From NCBI GenBank assembly GCA_035634255.1, contig DASQDI010000115.1, forward strand, positions 4,759 through 68,758: a stretch of 64,000 nucleotides of DNA, in the 5' to 3' direction. The stretch is from DATLMR01 sp035634255 (GTDB lineage Bacteria > Acidobacteriota > Blastocatellia > UBA7656). How positions within the stretch are numbered: position 1 is the first letter of the stretch; the number at the start of each line of letters is the position of its first letter. Of the stretch, positions 7,253 through 13,847 are shown piece by piece. Below the pieces are notes generated by a model. That model did not search any database and was not told the origin of the DNA. It worked only from the letters and a program-made list of their open reading frames with translations. A program made the translations under genes and the position numbers.

Positions 7253-9682
7253 ATGGAACGCATCACAGTCTTCATACGCAGTCTGTCGAAAGCCGCTTCA
7301 TTGGCCGTCGTCGTAATGTCTCTGCTCGCGGCCCTCCCGACCGCGTCGCAGGCGCAGACATCGACCGAGTTTCGCAAGGGCGAGGTCATCGTGGAGCTGA
7401 AGCCGGGCGCTTCGATTGAGGCCGTCAACGCGCGCAACAGGACCTCGACGAAGCTCCGAATATACGGCACGAACTTCTACCGGCTCGACGTGCCCTCGGG
7501 GAAAAAAGATAAGAAATGGCGCAAGAAGCTGGCGAAGGACCCGGACGTTCTGAGCGCCGCGCTCAACCCCGTGGTCCTCAACCCGATCAACGTCTTCGCG
7601 CGCTCAATCGCGAATTTCCCCGGAGACAGGGCCGCGCCCGGACAGTTGCCGAACGACTACCTTTCGCAGCTCGACTCGCTCAACCTGAAGGGCGCGCAGC
7701 TCAGGTCACGGGGCGAGGGGGTCATCGTCGCCATCATCGACACGGGCATCTACCGTAATCATCCGGCGCTCGCTTCAAAGCTCTACGTGAGCCCCCTCGA
7801 CGGCGATGGGAACGGGGTCGATGACGATGGGAACGGGCTCGTGGATGATGCTCGCGGATGGGACTTCGTCGATAACGACAACGACCCTTCGGAAGGCTTC
7901 GGCGACCCGCAAACGACGGTCGCGGGGCACGGCACATTCATCAGCGGGCTGATCGCCCTCGTCGCGCCCTCGGCACAACTCATGCCCGTGCGCGCCTTCG
8001 ACTCCTCGGGCCTGAGCGACGCATTCACAGTGGCCGCGGCCATCAAGTACGCGGCAGACCACGGCGCTCACGTGATCAATCTCAGCCTCGGCTCGTCCGA
8101 GAACTCGCCGGTCCTGCACGACGCCATCATCTACGCGCGCCAGAAGGGGGCCGTCCTCATCGCCGCCGTGGGGAACGATAACCGGAGCACCGATAATAAT
8201 CCGCAATTCCCGGCCGGCTGGACGACTGAGGCGATGGGAGTCGCGGCGATTGACCTCGACGGGCGGAAGGCCGTCTTCTCGAACTTCGGCAGTGACGTTG
8301 CGGTCTCCGCGCCGGGCGTCGCTTTGGTCAGCGCCTTCCCCGGCGGTAACAATAACGACTACGCGACCTGGAGCGGGACTTCTTTCGCCGCGCCGCTCGC
8401 CGCCGCCGAAGCCGCGCTGGTCCTGGGAGCGGTGCCGAGACACCCGGATGCCAGAGGCGTCATCGAATCGACCGCCATCAACGTCGACGGCATGAATCCG
8501 GGGCTGGCCGGCAGGCTCGGGCGCGGGCGCATAAACCCGCTCGGGGCGCTTCAGAGCCTGAGCCCGGTCTCCAACATCCACTCGGAGATCCACCTGACCG
8601 CGACCGGAGTCGAGCCGCAGGCCGTAGGCCTAGCAGAGTTTTCGATCACGGGCACCGAGCAGGAGTTCGAGATAGAAGCCTCGGGGCTCAGCGTAAGCTC
8701 GGGCTATAAAGTGATCGTTGACGGCACCCTGATAATCAACGGGGCTGGCGACTCGCGGGCCGTGACCAATAATTTCGGCGGCTTCAAGATCGAGTTCTCG
8801 ACCAGGGCCGGCGGCAACCACGTGCAGATTCCCGCGTCGCTTCTCCCCGTGCAGAACATCAGGCACGTCGAGGTCCGCGACGCCCTGGACCGGGTCGTCC
8901 TCCAAGGCGATTTCGGCTCGCCCGGCAGCGGGGGAGTGCACTTTGAGAAGGAAGCCGAACTGTTCGCCACGGGGGTCATCCCGCGAGCCGAGGGGGACGC
9001 CAAGGCCGAGATCGAGCCGCAGCGCCAAAAGCTCAGGGTCAGGGGCGACGAGCTCATAGCGGGCGCGTCTTACGCAATCGTGGTGGACGGCCAGACCATC
9101 GGCACCGGCGTCGCGCAATCGGAGTCGGACGATTCGGGATTTTTGAGGATCACCTTCACGACCGACGGCTCGGGCGATCTGCCGCTCCCTGCCTCCCTGC
9201 TTCCCGTCACGAATATCAAGCATGTCGAGCTTCACAACTCCGCGGGTCAGGCGGTCCTTCGAGGCGATTTCCAACCGGGCGGCGGCAGCGGAGGCGATGA
9301 CGGCGGAGGCGGAGGCGGTGATGATAACGAGGGCGGCGGCGGTGATAACGGCGGCCCGGAGTTCAACCGCGAGGCGAGCTTTGTAAGAACCGGGGTCGAC
9401 CCCAACGCCTCGGGCGAGGCGAGGATACAGTCGTCGAGCAGCGGCGAAAGGATCAGGGTCGAGGCCGAGAGGCTGGACGACGACACCTCTTACGAAGTCT
9501 TCGCGGACGGAGTCTCGCTCGGGAGCTTCACGACCGACGACGATGGCGAGCTCAGGTTGGACTTCAGGTCGGAGCCGGGCGAACTGCCCCTGCCTCCGCA
9601 GGTGCGGCCCGTGAGTAACATCCGCCGCATTGAGATTCGCACGACGGCGGGCGCGCCCGTCCTGTTCGCCGACTTCACGTGA
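7253..9682 (+). CDS. Secreted subtilisin-like (S8) serine peptidase with three C-terminal repeats
   Basis: An 809-residue exported protease. Residues 1-35 form a signal peptide ending ASQAQ; a propeptide-like region (FRKGEVIVELKPGAS) follows. The S8 catalytic triad is intact: Asp163 in AIIDTGI, His226 in GHGTFISG and Ser377 in SGTSFAAP. Between Asp and His lies an acidic loop (DGDGNGVDDDGNGLVDD) of calcium-binding type. The C-terminal half holds three related beta repeats of roughly 110 residues, each with a pattern of …LFATGV…, …Y.IVVDG…, …LPLPASLLPVTNI.HVE… and …VL.GDF, the last two joined by a Gly/Asp-rich linker. These repeats could bind surface polymers. It is the last gene of the sigma/anti-sigma/CHAT cassette and ends at a strong terminator; it also has its own -10 element. 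Confidence 0.92.
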   Translation: MERITVFIRSLSKAASLAVVVMSLLAALPTASQAQTSTEFRKGEVIVELKPGASIEAVNARNRTSTKLRIYGTNFYRLDVPSGKKDKKWRKKLAKDPDVLSAALNPVVLNPINVFARSIANFPGDRAAPGQLPNDYLSQLDSLNLKGAQLRSRGEGVIVAIIDTGIYRNHPALASKLYVSPLDGDGNGVDDDGNGLVDDARGWDFVDNDNDPSEGFGDPQTTVAGHGTFISGLIALVAPSAQLMPVRAFDSSGLSDAFTVAAAIKYAADHGAHVINLSLGSSENSPVLHDAIIYARQKGAVLIAAVGNDNRSTDNNPQFPAGWTTEAMGVAAIDLDGRKAVFSNFGSDVAVSAPGVALVSAFPGGNNNDYATWSGTSFAAPLAAAEAALVLGAVPRHPDARGVIESTAINVDGMNPGLAGRLGRGRINPLGALQSLSPVSNIHSEIHLTATGVEPQAVGLAEFSITGTEQEFEIEASGLSVSSGYKVIVDGTLIINGAGDSRAVTNNFGGFKIEFSTRAGGNHVQIPASLLPVQNIRHVEVRDALDRVVLQGDFGSPGSGGVHFEKEAELFATGVIPRAEGDAKAEIEPQRQKLRVRGDELIAGASYAIVVDGQTIGTGVAQSESDDSGFLRITFTTDGSGDLPLPASLLPVTNIKHVELHNSAGQAVLRGDFQPGGGSGGDDGGGGGGDDNEGGGGDNGGPEFNREASFVRTGVDPNASGEARIQSSSSGERIRVEAERLDDDTSYEVFADGVSLGSFTTDDDGELRLDFRSEPGELPLPPQVRPVSNIRRIEIRTTAGAPVLFADFT

Positions 9683-9706
9683 TCGGGCGGCAGTCGAATC
9701 CGTTAC

Positions 9707-9745
9707 GAAGGGGGCGGCCGGCGGTCTGCCCCCTTCATTTTTTTT
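9707..9745 (+). terminator. Intrinsic terminator after the subtilase
   Basis: Arms GAAGGGGGC (9707-9715) and GCCCCCTTC (9728-9736) are followed by an eight-T run (9738-9745). This ends the CHAT-subtilase transcript. Confidence 0.9.
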
Positions 9746-9781
9746 GGTAATATGGCCCGAAAGAGTTAAGATTAATTTTTT

Positions 9782-10357
9782 ATGAAAGCACCGGCTATCT
9801 TCCTGGATCGCGATGGCACAATCAACGAAGACATCGGTTATGTTTCGAGGCCGGAGGAGTTGATAATTTACCCGCAGGCGGCCGAGGCCATCCGCCTCTT
9901 CAACGAAGCGGGCCTTAAGGTCATCGTCATAACTAATCAGTCGGGAGTCGCTCGCGGCATGTACTCGGAGGAGACGCTCGACGCCATACACGACCGCCTG
10001 AGGGAGGAGCTCGGACGGTACGGCGCGCGCATCGACGGCGCGTACTATTGCCCGCACCACCCCGAGATCGGCGACGCGCGGTACAGGCAGAAGTGCGCGT
10101 GCCGCAAGCCCTCCGCCGGCATGCTGATGGAGGCCGCGCGCGAGCACGGCATAGACCTCGCGCGGTCTTACATGATCGGGGACAAGGCGAGCGACATCAA
10201 TCTGGCCGCCAACGCGGGCGCGCGCGGCGTGCTCGTCCTCACGGGGTATGGGCGCGGGACGCTCGCCGCCCGCGAGCACTATCCGTGCGAGCCGGTCCTG
10301 GTCGCCGAAGACTTACTTGAGGCGGCGCGCAGAATACTTGAAACTAGAGAGTGCTAA
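9782..10357 (+). CDS. gmhB: D-glycero-D-manno-heptose-1,7-bisphosphate 7-phosphatase
   Basis: A 191-residue HAD-superfamily phosphatase. The nucleophile motif is FLDRDGTINED (Asp9, Asp11), motif II is VITNQSGVARG, and the distal acids are in MIGDKASD (Asp134, Asp138). The zinc-binding set typical of GmhB is present: Cys90, His92, Cys105 and Cys107 in YYCPHHP and KCACRKP. The enzyme removes the 7-phosphate in synthesis of ADP-heptose for lipopolysaccharide core, so it points to a Gram-negative envelope. Histidinol-phosphatase is the related alternative, less likely without HisB. No good ribosome site precedes the ATG, which follows an A/T-rich leader. RecN follows 48 bases later and may be cotranscribed. 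Confidence 0.9.
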   Translation: MKAPAIFLDRDGTINEDIGYVSRPEELIIYPQAAEAIRLFNEAGLKVIVITNQSGVARGMYSEETLDAIHDRLREELGRYGARIDGAYYCPHHPEIGDARYRQKCACRKPSAGMLMEAAREHGIDLARSYMIGDKASDINLAANAGARGVLVLTGYGRGTLAAREHYPCEPVLVAEDLLEAARRILETREC

Positions 10358-10405
10358 GGGGATGACACCCGCTTCGACATTAATTAAGGCATACGGCGGT
10401 CGGGA

Positions 10406-12106
10406 ATGTTGACGTTACTGAATATTTCCAACATAGCTTTGATCGATGAGTTGCAGGTCGAGTTCGACAGGGGGCTCAACCTGCTGACCGGCGAGACGGG
10501 CTCGGGGAAGTCGATCATCGTGGACGCGCTCGGCATGCTGATCGGGGGCCGCTTCACGTCCGACCTCATTAAGGCGGGGGAGACGCGCGCCTTCATCGAG
10601 GGCTTCTTTTCGGTCGAGCCGAATGCGGGCCTCGAAGGGCTCCTGAACTCCGCCGGCATCGAGATGGATTCCGGCGAAGGCAACGAGATCCTCATCCGCC
10701 GCGAGCTTTCGGCGAGCGGGCGCAGCAAGATATTCATCAACCACCAGCTCGCCACGCAGACGCTCCTGCGCGACCTCAGGCCTTTCCTCGTCGACATTCA
10801 CGGGCAGGGCGACCAGCAGACTCTATTCAACCCCGAGACCCATCTCGAACTGCTCGACGCTTACGCGGGGCTCGCGCAGGAACGGCAGGAGGTCGGCAAC
10901 CTCTACAGGAGGTGGCTCGCGATAAGACGGGAGATGGATGACCACCGGCAGGACGAGGCCGAAAAATTTCAGCTAATCGACATACTCCGGTTTCAGATCG
11001 ACGAGCTTGAGCGCGCGGCCCTGAGCGCGGGCGAAGACGAGCGCCTCGAAGAGGAGCGCCGCCGGCTCATGAACGTGGAAAAGCTTACGACCCTTTGCGC
11101 GGAGAGCTTCAGCCTGATCTACGAGGACAGCGACTCGGCCATCACCCGCACCGGGGCGGCGACGCGCCGCGTGGAAGAACTCGGCGAGTACGAGTCGAGT
11201 TTTCGGGGGTACATCGAAGGGCTCGAATCCGCCCGCGCGATGCTTGAGGACCTCGCCTTCTCGCTGCGCGACTTCGCGGAGAAGCTGGAGTTTTCGCCCG
11301 AGCGCCTGGCCGAAGTCGAAAGCCGTCTGGCCGAGATATCCCGCCTGAAGCGCAAGTATGGCGGCTCGATAGAGGGCGCGCTCGAACACCTGGCCCGGTC
11401 CCAGGACCGCCTGCGCCACATAGAGCGCTCCGACGAGCGCGAGAAAGAGTTGCGGGCGCAATTGCAGTCGGCACGCGGCGATTACCTCAAGGCCGCGCAC
11501 CGACTGCATCAGGCGCGCGTGCGCGCGGCGAGGAAATTCGAGGGCGAGGTGGAGCGCTCGCTCGCGGAGGTCGCGCTCGAAAACGGCCGCTTTCAGGTGC
11601 AGGTAACGTCCCTCGCCGACGGGGAGGGCGGGGCGGACTCGGACCGCGCGTTCTCTTCGAAAGGGGTGGACAGGCTGGAGTTCTATTTTTCGGCCAACGT
11701 GGGCGAGGCGGTGCGCCCCCTCGCCAAAGTGGCGTCCGGGGGCGAAGCCTCGCGCCTGATGCTCGTGCTGAAGACCATCGCCGGGGCCTCGGAATTCCCG
11801 CGCACCATAGTCTTCGACGAAATTGACACGGGCATAGGGGGCCGCGTGAGCGAGGCCGTCGGGGTGAAGCTGAAGAAACTCTCCGAGACTAATCAGGTCT
11901 TTTGCGTGACGCACCAGCCGCAGATCGCCCGCTTCGCCAACGCCCACCTTCTGGTCCGCAAGGAGGTCGTGAGCGGGCGCACGGAAGTCCTCGTCGATAA
12001 GCTCGACCGGCGCGGCCGCGTCGAAGAGATCGCGCGCATGCTCACCGGCTCGGAGATAACAGAGACCGCGCGCCGGCACGCCAGAGAGATGCTAAAGAGC
12101 CTTTAG
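10406..12106 (+). CDS. recN: DNA repair protein RecN
   Basis: An SMC-like ATPase of 566 residues, the usual RecN length. It begins MLTLLNISNIALIDELQVEF and has Walker A GETGSGKS at 29-36, a long coiled-coil middle (about 160-380), the ABC signature VASGGEASR near residue 444, Walker B VFDEIDTGIGG with Asp471-Glu472, and the family ending EVLVDKLDRRGR…EEIARML. RecN acts in double-strand break repair, holding DNA ends or sister duplexes with RecA. All key motifs are intact. The ribosome site is weak. It follows gmhB closely and is followed by a promoter-like element at 12125. Confidence 0.97.
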   Translation: MLTLLNISNIALIDELQVEFDRGLNLLTGETGSGKSIIVDALGMLIGGRFTSDLIKAGETRAFIEGFFSVEPNAGLEGLLNSAGIEMDSGEGNEILIRRELSASGRSKIFINHQLATQTLLRDLRPFLVDIHGQGDQQTLFNPETHLELLDAYAGLAQERQEVGNLYRRWLAIRREMDDHRQDEAEKFQLIDILRFQIDELERAALSAGEDERLEEERRRLMNVEKLTTLCAESFSLIYEDSDSAITRTGAATRRVEELGEYESSFRGYIEGLESARAMLEDLAFSLRDFAEKLEFSPERLAEVESRLAEISRLKRKYGGSIEGALEHLARSQDRLRHIERSDEREKELRAQLQSARGDYLKAAHRLHQARVRAARKFEGEVERSLAEVALENGRFQVQVTSLADGEGGADSDRAFSSKGVDRLEFYFSANVGEAVRPLAKVASGGEASRLMLVLKTIAGASEFPRTIVFDEIDTGIGGRVSEAVGVKLKKLSETNQVFCVTHQPQIARFANAHLLVRKEVVSGRTEVLVDKLDRRGRVEEIARMLTGSEITETARRHAREMLKSL

Positions 12107-12124
12107 CTTATTAATAACTTAAGC

Positions 12125-12152
12125 TTGAAACCTGCCGCCGCTGTGTTAGACT
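12125..12152 (+). promoter_or_regulatory. Sigma-70-type promoter (TTGAAA-N16-TAGACT)
   Basis: TTGAAA at 12125-12130 and TAGACT at 12147-12152 are spaced 16 bases, directly after recN. The expected transcript starts near 12159 and covers the small gene at 12254. Confidence 0.45.
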
Positions 12153-12253
12153 AGCCCCTGCCGCCACGTATGTTTGATCCCAGGTTGACCGGGTATCGAG
12201 TGGCCTCGCCAGATGAATTAGCAGGACAAATTCTACTGTCTGTGGAGAAAAAG

Positions 12254-12658
12254 ATGGCAGACGACAACGCTTCCAACTTCAGCGGGTCAGATCGCCAGGA
12301 AGGCGACGAACGCCGCGGAGTCGAAGACCGTCGGAAGGGAGACCGTCGGAAACAGAACCTCGGCCCGCCGCCCGGCATGCCCGAACGGCGCGGCGGCGGG
12401 GACCGGCGCCTCTTCGACCGCCGCGCGCAGGGAAGCACTACCGGGCAACTGCTGGTCGAGATGGGCCGCTTCGCCGCAGAGAATATGGTCTTCCGGCAGA
12501 AGGGCAATAAGGCCGCCGCGCGCCGCGCGAGAAAACACCTCTCGTTGATAATGAAACTTGCCAAGCAGCGCCGCGCGGAGATTTCCGATGAAGTGAAGCA
12601 GATGTCGGGCGACGTGTCGGGAGGCCCGGAGCTCGAAGACGACGACACGGAAGAATGA
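12254..12658 (+). CDS. Small highly charged protein with DRR repeats
   Basis: The product (134 residues) begins MADDNASNFSGSDRQEGDE and has a run of ERRG…DRR.GDRRK units over residues 18-58, then a helical, basic stretch (NKAAARRARKHLSLIMKLAK) and an acidic tail. No named domain is recognised; the Arg-rich part could contact nucleic acid. The start at 12254 has GGAG six bases upstream; an upstream in-frame ATG at 12170 would add 28 residues and lie only about 11 bases from the predicted transcription start, so a longer form is possible. The gene sits between recN and a zinc-ribbon gene on the same strand. Confidence 0.6.
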   Translation: MADDNASNFSGSDRQEGDERRGVEDRRKGDRRKQNLGPPPGMPERRGGGDRRLFDRRAQGSTTGQLLVEMGRFAAENMVFRQKGNKAAARRARKHLSLIMKLAKQRRAEISDEVKQMSGDVSGGPELEDDDTEE

Positions 12659-12746
12659 TGAGTAGGCCGGCTGCAACTCTGTAGGGGCCGGGGTGCCCGC
12701 CCCCGCAGTTAATAGCGGAGACCACCTGTCTCGCGGAGGGTTTATC

Positions 12747-13289
12747 ATGTCACAAAGCCCCTGTTCTTCGTGCGGTAACGCCGTCGTCGCGACGGCTCGC
12801 TTCTGCCCGCGTTGCGGAGCCTCCGTCTCCTGGACCCCGCCTTCCGCCGTCGACCCTTCGTTCGGCGATCAGAGCCCGAATTCGGCGAGAAGCACTCAGC
12901 CGTATTCGCAGCCGCCGGACCCTTACAGGCCGCCTCCGCAACCGCAAGCGCCGTATCCGCCTTACCCACAGCAGCCCGTTTACCCCCCGCCCCAGTACAT
13001 GCATCAACCTTACGCGGCCGGGGCCGCGCCCGCTCCCTACTACGTCCAGCGCAAAGACAGGACCGCCGCCATACTGCTCGCTGTATTTCTTGGGGGCTGG
13101 ACGTGGGTCTACACCTACAAGCGGGATGCGTGGAAGTTCTGGCTGACCCTGGCGTTGAACCTGACTATCTTCAATCCTTTGTGGACCGTGTTCATCCTGC
13201 TCCTGCCGAACTTCGCGTTATACCTCTGGGCCGTCATAGACGCGGCGGTGAAGCCGCAGCAGTTTTACGACAACTATCCTAACGGATGA
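12747..13289 (+). CDS. Zinc-ribbon, Pro/Tyr-rich membrane protein (TM2-like end)
   Basis: The start at 12747 is set by GGAGG seven bases upstream. The 180-residue product has an N-terminal zinc ribbon (CSSCGNAV and FCPRCGAS), a Pro/Gln/Tyr-rich linker (about residues 45-105), then a segment KDRTAAILLAVFLGGW and two hydrophobic helices (FWLTLALNLTIF, TVFILLLPNFALYLWAVID). The ILLAVFLGGW lead and Trp-rich helices resemble TM2-type domains. It would be an inner-membrane protein with its zinc ribbon in the cytosol. Function unknown; several other proteins in this window share the ribbon-linker-helix plan. Confidence 0.75.
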   Translation: MSQSPCSSCGNAVVATARFCPRCGASVSWTPPSAVDPSFGDQSPNSARSTQPYSQPPDPYRPPPQPQAPYPPYPQQPVYPPPQYMHQPYAAGAAPAPYYVQRKDRTAAILLAVFLGGWTWVYTYKRDAWKFWLTLALNLTIFNPLWTVFILLLPNFALYLWAVIDAAVKPQQFYDNYPNG

Positions 13290-13406
13290 ATGTATAGCCG
13301 GCGCGTTGCGGGCGGCGCGTCGGGTGACGAGAGATTACCCCGCCCGCTGAACTCTTCTGTAGAATCCCAGGTCATTTATTAGCGAGCAACTCCGGACCGC
13401 CGCGCC

Positions 13407-13784
13407 TTATGCTATGGAGCCAAGTCTGGCTTCCAGGCGACGACGCAGGTCGTAATACTCTTCGAGCAATCTGTTGAGTGTTACTATGAAAGGTATCTGC
13501 AGGGCCGCCGCGTCGTCCGCGCGCTGCTCAAGGTCGCGGGATTCGTCAGAATCCGGCTCGGCCTGGTCGAGAAGTTCCATGACCTCGTGAACGTTCTCGC
13601 CGCGCGGGTGCCTGTGATAGCAAAAACTGATCAGCGATAGGGTCAGTCCGTCTATGACCGATTGCACCTGGTCGGAATCCTCAAGGGAGAGGCGTCGAAG
13701 CAGGAAGGATTCCTCGGGCGCTTCGGTGGCTCTGGCGAACTCGGTAATCTTTTGCTGAAGATCAGCTAACTGGCCGTCGCTCAT
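13407..13784 (-). CDS. Hypothetical helical acidic protein
   Basis: A 125-residue, mostly helical acidic protein (LADLQQKITEFARATEA, LEEYYDLRRRLEARL) with no membrane segment, signal or cysteine cluster. I do not recognise its family. The ATG at 13784 has no clear ribosome site. It is divergent from comEC, with 63 bases between starts, so a shared regulatory region is possible. Codon use and length of the frame support a real gene; function cannot be stated. Confidence 0.55.
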   Translation of the reverse strand: MSDGQLADLQQKITEFARATEAPEESFLLRRLSLEDSDQVQSVIDGLTLSLISFCYHRHPRGENVHEVMELLDQAEPDSDESRDLEQRADDAAALQIPFIVTLNRLLEEYYDLRRRLEARLGSIA

Positions 13785-13847
13785 GCAGTAGATGATTAAT
13801 CTTTGTGCTCGCTATTGTCAACCAGACTCCACGCTTGTGAGGTCCCG

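Noticed and set aside
2719..9682. A CRISPR (type III-E, Craspase) locus because of the TPR-CHAT and sigma genes
   Set aside because: No repeat array, no Cas7-11-like gene and no other Cas gene is present; only the protease/sigma part is similar in plan.
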